From: Muribaculaceae bacterium
Lineage (GTDB): Bacteria; Bacteroidota; Bacteroidia; Bacteroidales; Muribaculaceae
DNA: 36,775 nt
Assembly: GCA_023667285.1 (NCBI GenBank)
Contig: JAMPAK010000005.1
Span: 1 to 36,775 of the forward strand
Direction: 5' to 3'
The notes under the pieces: model-generated
Told to the model about the DNA's origin: nothing
The model's database searches: none
The model's input: the letters and a program-made list of their open reading frames with translations, nothing else
Made by a program: the position numbers and the translations under genes
Shown here: in pieces, positions 8,642 to 16,687 of the stretch
Layout of the letters: every line of letters starts with the position of its first letter
Position numbering within the stretch: the first letter of the stretch is position 1

Positions 8642-10026
8642 CAAAAAGTCTGAGAATTCTCCGCATCATTGCCGTGGCCCTGCTCCTCGCCCTGGGGGGA
8701 CAGGCTCTTGTCGATGCTGCCCCACGCCAGAAACGCAAGCAGAAGAAGCCGGCAAGGACGGTGGAGAATGTGCGCCGCGAACAGGACACCGCCCACAAGC
8801 GCATCTCTGAGACCTCAGACAAGATAAATGTGAACGACGCTGAGCTCAAGCGCCGCATGGGCCAACTGAACTCACTCAATGCCGACATCAAGACCCAGAC
8901 CATCGAGGTGAGCCGACTGAGAAGCCATGTAGACTCGATTAAGGGGGAGATACAGCTCACCTCAGACTCCATCGCAGTGATGGAGCATGAGCTCGAAGGC
9001 CTCCGCCAATCCTATGCCCAGGCAATGTCCAAGATTCAGCCATCGGCAGGAAACCTGAACGTCATCAACTTCATCTTTGCCTCAAAGTCGTTCTCTGAGG
9101 CATGGAGCAGGCTGCGCTATCTGAGACGCTTTGCAGAGTGGCGCAAGGGGAAGGCAGAGGAGATTGAGGCGGCCATCGACCGCATTGCCTCTCACCGCCG
9201 CCAACTGACAGGACTGAGACACTCTCACGATGTGGCGCGCCGCAACGCAGAGCAACAGCAACACTCCCTCGAGGCCAAGCAGGCAGAGTCGAAGAAACTC
9301 GTGGCCTCCCTGCGCAAGGAGGATGCACGTCTGCGCCGCGAACTCAAGGAACAGCAGCAACGGTCGGCCGCCCTCGACCGCGAGCTGGACCGCCTCATAG
9401 CCGAGGAGCAGGCCCGCATGGAGCGCGAGGAGAAGGAACGACGCCAGCGGGAACTGGCTCAAGCCAAGGCCAAGAATCAGGGCGCGAAGGCAAAGCCTCA
9501 GGCAGGAAAGGCTCATGGCACCGCATCTAAGGCTGAGGGACCATCGTCGGCCGAGGTGGCCTCTGCCCGAGCAGCCACAAAGAAGGCCGCCGAGACATCG
9601 CCCGCCGCACTCACCGGCTCGTTCCGCAACAACAAGGGCAAACTTCTTTTTCCCGTCAGCGGTTCTTATAAGATAGTGAGAGGTTTCGGGCGCCAGCCTC
9701 ATCCCACACTCAAGCATGTGATGGTTGACAACTCCGGCATCGACATCGAGACTCGCCGCGGATCATCTGCCCGGGCCATCTTCGCAGGGACAGTCTCAGC
9801 TATTATACAGCAGCCGGGCTATGGATGGATTGTAATGCTGCGCCACGGCTCATATCTGTCGGTGTACGCCGGCCTGACAGCCGCCAACGTGAAGAAGGGA
9901 CAGCAGGTGAAGGCCGGACAGACTCTGGGGGTTATCGCTCCTGACCCCCTCAGAGATGTGGCAATGCTCCATTTCGAGGTCAGGAACGAGCGTACGAAAC
10001 TCAACCCCACTGTGTGGGTTAAGTAA
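8638..10026 (+). CDS. EnvC-like murein hydrolase activator (degenerate LytM/M23 domain)
   Basis: The 462-aa protein has a signal peptide, a long coiled coil (about residues 40-290, rich in Arg, Glu, Gln), an Ala/Lys-rich linker and a C-terminal LytM domain (about 335-460). In active M23 endopeptidases the zinc is held by HxxxD and HxH. Here the HxGxD position reads NSGID (N365-D369) and the HxH position reads MLH (M443-H445), so two ligands are missing. This is the condition of EnvC, which activates N-acetylmuramoyl-L-alanine amidases during cell separation instead of cutting itself. It is the third gene of an overlapping series after the TPR and DUF4292 genes. The activator role is inferred from architecture and the lost ligands. 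Confidence 0.88.
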   Translation: MTKSLRILRIIAVALLLALGGQALVDAAPRQKRKQKKPARTVENVRREQDTAHKRISETSDKINVNDAELKRRMGQLNSLNADIKTQTIEVSRLRSHVDSIKGEIQLTSDSIAVMEHELEGLRQSYAQAMSKIQPSAGNLNVINFIFASKSFSEAWSRLRYLRRFAEWRKGKAEEIEAAIDRIASHRRQLTGLRHSHDVARRNAEQQQHSLEAKQAESKKLVASLRKEDARLRRELKEQQQRSAALDRELDRLIAEEQARMEREEKERRQRELAQAKAKNQGAKAKPQAGKAHGTASKAEGPSSAEVASARAATKKAAETSPAALTGSFRNNKGKLLFPVSGSYKIVRGFGRQPHPTLKHVMVDNSGIDIETRRGSSARAIFAGTVSAIIQQPGYGWIVMLRHGSYLSVYAGLTAANVKKGQQVKAGQTLGVIAPDPLRDVAMLHFEVRNERTKLNPTVWVK

Positions 10027-10054
10027 TTGATAGAAACAAAAAACACTAAGACAT

Positions 10055-11776
10055 ATGACATTTGAAGAACTTGGAGTGAACGAGCCTCTGAGACGTGCAG
10101 TCGAGGAGATGGGGTTTGAGAAACCGATGCCTATTCAGGAGCGTGTCATCCCACGACTCCTAGGCGACGCCACTGACATAGTGGCCCTCGCACAGACCGG
10201 AACAGGAAAGACAGCCGCATTCGGACTCCCCGTGTTGCAGCGCATCGACCCTAATATCAAGGCCACCCAGGCACTGATACTCTCGCCCACACGCGAGCTC
10301 TGCCTCCAGATAGCAGGCGATCTTGCCGACTTCTCGCGCTTCATCCCGGGAATCAAGGTGATTCCGGTCTATGGCGGCTCGAGCATCGAGAGCCAGATAA
10401 GGGCGCTCCGTGCAGGCGCACAGGTCATCGTGGCGACCCCCGGGCGCCTCATCGACCTCATCAACCGCGGTGTGGTCCATCTTGACAATGTCACAACCGT
10501 TGTGCTCGACGAGGCAGACGAGATGCTGAACATGGGATTTCTCGAGTCGCTCGAGGAGATTCTCAAGCATGTCCCCGAGCAACGCAAGATGCTCCTCTTC
10601 TCTGCCACCATGCCAAAGGACATCCTGAAGATAGCCAAGAACTATATGAAAGACTATGAGGAGATTGTGGTGGGCTCGCGCAATGAGGGCGCCGAAAATG
10701 TGCGCCACATCTACTATATGGTGAAGGCTCACGACAAATATCTGGCCCTGAAACGTGTTGTCGACAACTCTCCCGGCATCTATGCCATCATCTTCTGCCG
10801 CACACGCCGTGACACACAGGAGATTGCCGACTCACTGATCCGCGACGGATATAATGCAGAGGCTCTCCACGGCGACCTCTCGCAGCAGCAGCGCGACATC
10901 GTGATGAAGAAATTCCGCGACCGCGTCGTCCCGATACTCGTGGCCACCGATGTGGCGGCCCGCGGCCTCGACGTGAGCGACCTCACACATGTCATCAACT
11001 ATGGCCTGCCCGACGATGTGGCCGTCTACACACACCGCTCAGGCCGAACTGGGCGTGCCGGAAAGTCAGGTGTCTCAGTGGCCATAATACACTCACGCGA
11101 GCAGGGGCGCCTCCGCGAGATAGAGCGCACCATAGGGAAGACTTTCGAGCGACTGAAGGTGCCCACCCCTGAGCATATCATCGAGAAACAGCTCTACAAT
11201 CTGGCTGACCGCCTTGAGCGTGTCAAGGTCAACGAGGAAGAGATAGCGCGCTATCTGCCCGGAATCTCACGCAAACTCGAATGGCTCTCTGAAGAGGACC
11301 TCATCAAGCGTGTCATATCCCTGGAATTCAACCGCCTGCTCGACTACTACAAGGGTGTGCCGGAGATTGACGACATCGATGTCAACCCCAAGGAGAAGAA
11401 GGCGCGCCGCGAGAAGAAAGGAATGGATATATCACGCCCGTCATCGGAAGCCGACAAGGACCGTCGCACTGCGGCCAGAGGCATGGAGCGTGTCTACATC
11501 AACCTGGGCAAACGCGACGGATTCTTTGCCGGAAACCTCATCGACATGCTCAACAAACTTGTGCAGGGGAAACGTGTGGACGTGGGGCGAATCGACCTCC
11601 TCCCGGCCTACTCGCTCTTTGATGTCCGCAAGGCCGATGCTCGAAAGGTGGTAGGAGCCCTGACCGGAGCAGAGTTCTATGGGAAGAGAATCCACAGCGA
11701 GATAGCCGTCCCTGACCGCGACTACTCCAAACTGGCCGATAAGAAAAAGAGAAAAGACAAGCATCTGAAAGCATAA
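10055..11776 (+). CDS. DEAD-box ATP-dependent RNA helicase (DeaD/CsdA type)
   Basis: The 573-aa protein unwinds RNA duplexes using ATP and likely acts in ribosome assembly or RNA decay. Motifs appear in order: Q motif (FEKPMPIQ, 21-28), Walker A AQTGTGKT (46-53), PTRELC, TPGR, DEAD (152-155), SAT (183-185), ATDVAARGLD and HRSGRTGRAG (327-336). After the two RecA domains come an extension, then a DbpA-like RNA-binding domain (around RVYINLGKRDGFF to KRIHSEIAV) and a Lys-rich tail. This C-terminal domain usually targets structured rRNA. The next gene starts on the last base of its stop codon. Confidence 0.95.
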   Translation: MTFEELGVNEPLRRAVEEMGFEKPMPIQERVIPRLLGDATDIVALAQTGTGKTAAFGLPVLQRIDPNIKATQALILSPTRELCLQIAGDLADFSRFIPGIKVIPVYGGSSIESQIRALRAGAQVIVATPGRLIDLINRGVVHLDNVTTVVLDEADEMLNMGFLESLEEILKHVPEQRKMLLFSATMPKDILKIAKNYMKDYEEIVVGSRNEGAENVRHIYYMVKAHDKYLALKRVVDNSPGIYAIIFCRTRRDTQEIADSLIRDGYNAEALHGDLSQQQRDIVMKKFRDRVVPILVATDVAARGLDVSDLTHVINYGLPDDVAVYTHRSGRTGRAGKSGVSVAIIHSREQGRLREIERTIGKTFERLKVPTPEHIIEKQLYNLADRLERVKVNEEEIARYLPGISRKLEWLSEEDLIKRVISLEFNRLLDYYKGVPEIDDIDVNPKEKKARREKKGMDISRPSSEADKDRRTAARGMERVYINLGKRDGFFAGNLIDMLNKLVQGKRVDVGRIDLLPAYSLFDVRKADARKVVGALTGAEFYGKRIHSEIAVPDRDYSKLADKKKRKDKHLKA

Positions 11777-12405
11777 TGAAAAAACTTTTATTATCCCTGC
11801 TCACACTGGTGTGTGCGATGACAGCGGCAGCCGAGACCCCCAAAGCGGCCGACCTCTTTGCCAACGCGCCGGCCTCGGTATATCCCCTCCTGGACCGCAA
11901 CACACGCCTCGACATGATTGACTATGTCACAAACAATATGTCGACACCCTCCTCCAACCTCCTGGAGGGACAATCAGTCATCACCGAGCTGACCCCTGAG
12001 ACTGTCAAGATTAAGATGACAGACTCCTCCACCTCCCAGCTCGCAGTTCTCCCCACAAAGGGTGGAGACGTCATCGTGGCCGTCATATCGACGGTAGCCA
12101 CGCCGGGGCTCGACTCTACCATCAGTTTCTACTCCCCCTCATGGAGCCAACTGCAGACAGCCGCCATCTTCACCAAGCCGGGGTGGAAGGACTGGATAGT
12201 GCAGGGAGGCGACATGGCCACTGTCATGTCCATGACCCCATTCATGCTGGCGTCCTATGTCTACGACCCCGCCACACGCACACTGACCCTCACCAACAAT
12301 CTGTCGAGTTTCCTCGATGAGGATGTCTACGAGACCATCTCCTCATCGCTCCATCCTGAGATCACCTACACCTGGGACGGGAAGAAATTCAACAAGAACA
12401 AGTGA
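11776..12405 (+). CDS. DUF3256 family secreted protein
   Basis: The 209-aa protein has a signal peptide (MKKLLLSLLTLVCAMTAAA) and matches DUF3256, a Bacteroidota family of exported proteins without known function. Typical traits are the start of the mature part (ADLFANAPASVYPLLDRNTR) and the central MIDYVTNNM segment. No catalytic motif or lipobox is seen, so it is probably periplasmic. The start codon shares one base with the stop codon of the helicase gene (TAATG), so it is translated from the same message. Confidence 0.8.
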   Translation: MKKLLLSLLTLVCAMTAAAETPKAADLFANAPASVYPLLDRNTRLDMIDYVTNNMSTPSSNLLEGQSVITELTPETVKIKMTDSSTSQLAVLPTKGGDVIVAVISTVATPGLDSTISFYSPSWSQLQTAAIFTKPGWKDWIVQGGDMATVMSMTPFMLASYVYDPATRTLTLTNNLSSFLDEDVYETISSSLHPEITYTWDGKKFNKNK

Positions 12406-12422
12406 GCTCTAAAAATTTTTGT

Positions 12423-12430
12423 TATCTTTG
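12423..12430 (+). promoter_or_regulatory. -7 box almost touching the pseudokinase start
   Basis: TATCTTTG is a perfect -7 box and ends only 4 bases before the ATG at 12435. Transcription from it would start at or next to the ATG, giving a leaderless message. No clear TTTG is found at the -33 distance. Confidence 0.55.
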
Positions 12431-12434
12431 CAGC

Positions 12435-13175
12435 ATGAATCCTAATACCGACAAATGGACAGAGATTGAGCACCTCCCGGAGTGGGATGAGGAGTTCTAT
12501 CATGTCTACACAGCGAAAAAGCATGGCAAATGGCTGATGCTTAAGACCCTGCGCCCCGAACTCAAGGGATTGCCCGAGTATGAGGATATGATCAGGAAGG
12601 AGTTTGAGGTGCGCTACAACCTGGCTCACCCACACATCATTATGATCAATGACCTCGAGGAGGTTCCCGGGTTGGGGCTGTGCATCATCACTGACGATGT
12701 CTATGGCGACTCGCTTGCAAAGCTCATCAAGGACGGGAAGGTGACCGGCGAGCATATCTTCAAGCTTCATCACCAACTGCTCGACGCACTGGACTATATC
12801 CAGGAAAACCATCTTGCCCACAAGCCGCTCAACTCATCGAGGGTCATCTTCACTGAGAATATCGGCAATCTCAAGCTCATCGACGTGGGGTTTGAGCAGA
12901 AAAAAGTGTTGACAACGGTAGACACCGCTGACGACATCTACAACTATGGTGTGCTGCTCAAGGAAGCACTCGACGCTGTCCCTGACGCCGACCCCAGGCT
13001 GCGCCGCGTAGCCGCACGGTGCACAGACCCAAACCCAGCGCGCCGATACAAGTCGCTGAACGCCCTGCGCCTGGCCCTTGAGACTCGACGCACCAGCCTC
13101 ATCTACATCACCATCATCATCTTCCTGCTCGCCATGATAGCCATATTGCTGTGGCTCGTGTCAGTGGGTAGATAA
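12435..13175 (+). CDS. tail-anchored protein-kinase-like protein, probably a pseudokinase
   Basis: The 246-aa protein resembles a small serine/threonine kinase domain followed by one C-terminal membrane helix (about residues 222-244) and a very short tail. The beta-3 Lys is present in WLMLKTLRP. The catalytic loop reads HLAHKPLN (126-133), so the HRD Asp is absent (Ala or Pro depending on alignment), while a DVG (150-152) stands where DFG is expected. There is no glycine-rich loop of normal form. It thus probably binds nucleotide or partners rather than phosphorylating. The open frame extends to 12402, but the promoter box at 12423-12430 and the Cys-rich extra residues favour the ATG at 12435. 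It is followed 25 bases later by the GNAT gene. Confidence 0.7.
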   Translation: MNPNTDKWTEIEHLPEWDEEFYHVYTAKKHGKWLMLKTLRPELKGLPEYEDMIRKEFEVRYNLAHPHIIMINDLEEVPGLGLCIITDDVYGDSLAKLIKDGKVTGEHIFKLHHQLLDALDYIQENHLAHKPLNSSRVIFTENIGNLKLIDVGFEQKKVLTTVDTADDIYNYGVLLKEALDAVPDADPRLRRVAARCTDPNPARRYKSLNALRLALETRRTSLIYITIIIFLLAMIAILLWLVSVGR

Positions 13176-13200
13176 TACATTATCGCAATTCAGTAACAAC

Positions 13201-14331
13201 GTGTCTGTAACAGTCAAACCCATTCGGCCGGTCAAGAGTGAACTTGGGCGCTATGTCAAGTTCCAGCTCGACCTCTATCGTGACAACGCATGCTTTGTCC
13301 CACCGTTGATCTTTGACGATGTCAACACTCTCCTCCCTTCAAAGAATCCAGCCTTCGACTTCTGTGAGGCACAATCGTTCATGGCCTACCGCGACGGCAA
13401 GCCCGCCGGGCGCATCACCGCCATAATCAACAGACTTCTCAACGAGAAGAGCGGCAAGAAGGAGGCCCGTTTCGGCTTCGTGGATTTCATGGACGACAAG
13501 GAGATTGTCGACCTTCTCTTCAAGGCGGCCGAGGACTGGGCGAGGTCAAAGGGGATGACAGAGATAGTGGGACCCATGGGATTCTCTGACATGGACCATG
13601 AGGGGATGCTCATCGAGGGCTTTGACGAGATGGGGACAATGGCCACCATCTACAACTATCCATATTATCCGGCCCACATGGACCGCATGGGCTATCTCAA
13701 GGACACCGACTGGGTTGAGTTCCGCATAAAGGTGCCTGACAAAGTACCCGACAAGATGGCCCGCATCGCTGAGATTGTGCTGAAGAAGTTCAATCTACGC
13801 ATCATCAAATACTCATCCCCCTCAAAGATAAAGGCCGAATATGGCGAGGCGCTCTTCGAGCTCATCAACGAGGCATATGCAAACCTCTATGGCTACTCGC
13901 GCCTCACTAAACGGCAGATAGAGTATTACATCGACATGTATCTGAGTCTCATCAGGCTCGACTATGTCAGCCTCGTTGTCGACGCCGAGGGAAAACTCAT
14001 CGGGGTGGGCGTGACAGTCCCGTCGCTCTCAGCAGCCCTGCGCAAGGCCGGTGGCAAACTGTTCCCCCTGGGCTGGTGGCACCTGTGGCGCGCCCTCAAG
14101 GGACACAATGAGGTGGTAGACCTCATGCTCATTGCCGTGAAGCCTGAATATCAGTCGAAAGGCATCAACTCACTCTTCTTCTACGACCTTCTCAACCTCT
14201 ACATCCGCGACGGTGTGAAGTTTGCCGAGACAAACCTTGAGCTCGAGGAGAATCTCAACGTGCAGTCGCAATGGGAATATTTTGAGAAGCGTCTCCATCG
14301 CCGCCGCCGCGCTTACCGCAAGCATCTGTGA
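13201..14331 (+). CDS. GNAT-superfamily acetyltransferase-like protein
   Basis: The 376-aa protein has an N-terminal and a C-terminal half with N-acetyltransferase-like pattern: AYRDGKPAGRITAIIN (motif entering the first GNAT strands), GFVDFMDD, and in the C-terminal half LMLIAVKPEYQSKGINSLFFYDL, which is the acetyl-CoA binding region with Q/R-x-x-G-x-N. The double-GNAT layout matches YghO-like proteins, whose substrates are unknown. The start codon is GTG, since no ATG is close to the beginning of the conserved region. Its stop overlaps the GTG start of the glycosyltransferase gene by 4 bases, linking it to glycan chemistry. Confidence 0.7.
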   Translation: MSVTVKPIRPVKSELGRYVKFQLDLYRDNACFVPPLIFDDVNTLLPSKNPAFDFCEAQSFMAYRDGKPAGRITAIINRLLNEKSGKKEARFGFVDFMDDKEIVDLLFKAAEDWARSKGMTEIVGPMGFSDMDHEGMLIEGFDEMGTMATIYNYPYYPAHMDRMGYLKDTDWVEFRIKVPDKVPDKMARIAEIVLKKFNLRIIKYSSPSKIKAEYGEALFELINEAYANLYGYSRLTKRQIEYYIDMYLSLIRLDYVSLVVDAEGKLIGVGVTVPSLSAALRKAGGKLFPLGWWHLWRALKGHNEVVDLMLIAVKPEYQSKGINSLFFYDLLNLYIRDGVKFAETNLELEENLNVQSQWEYFEKRLHRRRRAYRKHL

Positions 14332-15137
14332 CCCTCGATGTCCTCATAGCCACCCACACTCCGGCCGGCATTGACCGCGTGGAGCGGATGAATCTGCCTC
14401 GCCTCGACGGGGTGAGATACATCGTGTCGTGGCAGTCTCACGGGGATGCACCCATCCCCACAGGCCTGGCCGGGAGAAACGATGTGGAGATCCACCGCTT
14501 TGGCGGCACAGGGCTGAGCCGGAACCGTAACAATGCCATCGACTTCTCAAAGGGAGACCTGATGCTGATGGCCGACGATGATGTTGTCTATACCCCTGAG
14601 GGTCTCTTGAGTGTCATCTCAGCCTTTGAGGAGCGCCCCGGGATGGAGATGGCCTCATTCATGTATGAGGGAGCCGACAGAAAGCAGTATCCACCGGCTG
14701 AGTGTGACCTCGCCAGACTTCCAAAGGGATATTATCAGTCGGCCATCGAGATTGCCGTGAGCCACCGCGGGAGAGCCGGGCAGATCAGGTTCATCCCTGA
14801 GTTTGGACTTGGCTCAGGGCGGTGGACTGTCGGAGATGACGCCATGTTTCTCCTGACAGCCCGAAGGATGGGAATCATCCCGCGGTTCATACCTCGGGTG
14901 ATTTGCCGCCATGAGGGGCTATCTACCGGAAGCCGTCCACACACAGATTCAAAGGCACTCCGCGGCCAGGGCGCCTGCATAGCCCTTGAATATCCCGTCA
15001 CCTCCCTGCTGCGCATCCCGCTGAAAGCGTGGCGGGAATGGAGAGCAGGACGCACACCACTGCTGTCGGGCCTGGCCGGGATGCTCGCAGGAGCCTTCGA
15101 CGCCACATTCCATTTCACACCGCCATGGAAAGACTGA
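14328..15137 (+). CDS. family 2-like glycosyltransferase
   Basis: The 269-aa protein has a GT-A type fold. The N-terminal strand (LDVLIATHTP), the LSRNRNNAIDFSKGD stretch, the metal/nucleotide-binding acidic motif MADDDVVYT (DDD at 83-85) and a later WTVGDDAMFLLTARRMG stretch follow the order seen in GT2 enzymes, which move an activated sugar onto a lipid- or protein-linked acceptor. The start is GTG, embedded in the stop of the preceding gene. The downstream flippase gene begins 13 bases before this gene ends, which suggests coordinated production of a glycolipid and its export. Confidence 0.8.
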   Translation: MTLDVLIATHTPAGIDRVERMNLPRLDGVRYIVSWQSHGDAPIPTGLAGRNDVEIHRFGGTGLSRNRNNAIDFSKGDLMLMADDDVVYTPEGLLSVISAFEERPGMEMASFMYEGADRKQYPPAECDLARLPKGYYQSAIEIAVSHRGRAGQIRFIPEFGLGSGRWTVGDDAMFLLTARRMGIIPRFIPRVICRHEGLSTGSRPHTDSKALRGQGACIALEYPVTSLLRIPLKAWREWRAGRTPLLSGLAGMLAGAFDATFHFTPPWKD

Positions 15138-16486
15138 GACTCCCTCACACATCGCCGCTGACACGCACAGTGATCAAGGCAATGAGCATATTCGGGTCGT
15201 TGCAGATGCTCACCATCCTGTGTGGAGTGGTGAGAGTGAAGTGTGTGGCCCTCTGGATAGGGGCCACAGGTCTCGGTTACTTCACCATCTTCAATTCGGC
15301 CCTCACACTCATATCGACCTTCACCCAACTCAATCTGCGCACAAGCTCGGTTCGCGAAATAGCCTCATCCGATAGCACAGGGAGACGCCATGTCACAGGA
15401 ATGGTCGTGAGACGCTTGAGTTGGATCCTGGGCCTCATCGGGGGACTTGTGATGGTAGTGACGGCCCCGATGTTCAGCCTCAACACATTTTCCGACTATT
15501 CCTATTCACTCCCCTTTGCCCTTCTTGCTGTCGGTGTGCTTTTCATGTCGACATCAATGGGAGAGCAGGCCCTGATGCAAGGCTATGGACACATGCGCGC
15601 TCTTGCCCACTCATCCCTCTGGGCCAATGTCGGCGGCCTCGCCCTCTGCCTCCCGCTCGTGTGGTTCTTCGGAGAGGCAGGAGTGCTCCCATCCATCCTG
15701 GCCTATTGTGTGGCAGGATATCTCTTCTGCCTTCCCTTCAGGGTCAGGCTTGAGCCAACCTCACCCCTGAGACACGAGGAGACATGGCGCGTGGGCAAGC
15801 CTATGCTCAGGCTTGGAGTCTATATGACCGTTGCGGCAGCCTTCTCCGAACTCATGGCCTACATATTGATAGCCTGGATCAACACCCGCGGCGACACGGC
15901 TGAAGTGGGTATATTTCAGGCCGGATACACCATAGTGAACCGCTATGTCATGATGATCTTCACAGCCGTGGGGATGGAGTTCTTCCCGCGCCTGGCCTCC
16001 GCGAGCCACTCACCTCACAGACAAGGGGTGTTTGTGAGCCATGAGGTCAAGCTGCTGCTCATGAGCCTTGTGCCGATGCTCATGGTGTTCGTGCCGCTTG
16101 TCAAGCCAGTTGTCAGGCTGCTCTACTCTGCGGAGTTTGACGCCTCCGTCCCATACATCCTCCTGGCACTCCCGGGAATGGTGTTGAGAGTGCTTCAATG
16201 GTGTCAGTCATATCTCATCACAGCGCGAGGCGACGGGCGTGTGTTCATCTTCACCGAAGGAGCCTCAGACTTGCTCATGCTCCTGCTCTGTCTCCCGGCC
16301 TTTGTCAAGTGGGGCATTCCGGGCCTCGGAGCCGCCTTCACACTTGCCACCATGGGCTCGACACTGCTCATAGCGGCCGTCTACAGATACCGCTACGGCC
16401 TGAGAGTGGCCCCCGGTGTGATGATGCTGCTGCTTGCATCGCTGCTGCTGGTGAGCGCCGCCGTGGGGGTAATGATGATTATGTGA
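15125..16486 (+). CDS. Wzx-like polysaccharide/lipid flippase (MATE/MOP superfamily)
   Basis: The 453-aa protein has about twelve to fourteen hydrophobic helices and the look of an O-antigen-type flippase: N-terminal amphipathic start, GATGLGYFTIFNSALTLIS in the first pair of helices, and the symmetric second half beginning near ETWRVGKPMLRLGVYM. It would flip a lipid-linked saccharide across the inner membrane. A longer open frame begins at 15029, but the ATG at 15125 gives a normal MERLRLPHTSP beginning. It overlaps the glycosyltransferase gene by 13 bases. Confidence 0.8.
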   Translation: MERLRLPHTSPLTRTVIKAMSIFGSLQMLTILCGVVRVKCVALWIGATGLGYFTIFNSALTLISTFTQLNLRTSSVREIASSDSTGRRHVTGMVVRRLSWILGLIGGLVMVVTAPMFSLNTFSDYSYSLPFALLAVGVLFMSTSMGEQALMQGYGHMRALAHSSLWANVGGLALCLPLVWFFGEAGVLPSILAYCVAGYLFCLPFRVRLEPTSPLRHEETWRVGKPMLRLGVYMTVAAAFSELMAYILIAWINTRGDTAEVGIFQAGYTIVNRYVMMIFTAVGMEFFPRLASASHSPHRQGVFVSHEVKLLLMSLVPMLMVFVPLVKPVVRLLYSAEFDASVPYILLALPGMVLRVLQWCQSYLITARGDGRVFIFTEGASDLLMLLLCLPAFVKWGIPGLGAAFTLATMGSTLLIAAVYRYRYGLRVAPGVMMLLLASLLLVSAAVGVMMIM

Positions 16487-16527
16487 GAGAGCCGAACATG
16501 GCCTCGCGAAGCCCTGATGCCCTCTTT

Positions 16528-16550
16528 AGAAAAATTAAGGAAATTTTTCT
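16528..16550 (+). terminator. weak AT-rich hairpin after the flippase gene
   Basis: AGAAAAATT (16528-16536) pairs with AATTTTTCT (16542-16550) across a 5-base loop and is followed by TTAATATT. It could weakly terminate the glycan cluster before the pckA promoter. Confidence 0.3.
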
Positions 16551-16581
16551 TTAATATTGCGGATTTCATCAAAAAAGTCAG

Positions 16582-16589
16582 TATCTTTG
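16582..16589 (+). promoter_or_regulatory. -7 box of pckA
   Basis: TATCTTTG matches TAnnTTTG and is followed by CA. It predicts a leader of about 90 bases before the ATG at 16688. Confidence 0.65.
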
Positions 16590-16687
16590 CACTCGGTAAA
16601 CAAGGTCACGGCGTTAACTGTTATACGCTTGGCTGATGCAAGGTAAAAAAGCGACTAAACAAAACTCAATTCTAATATATCCGCACA

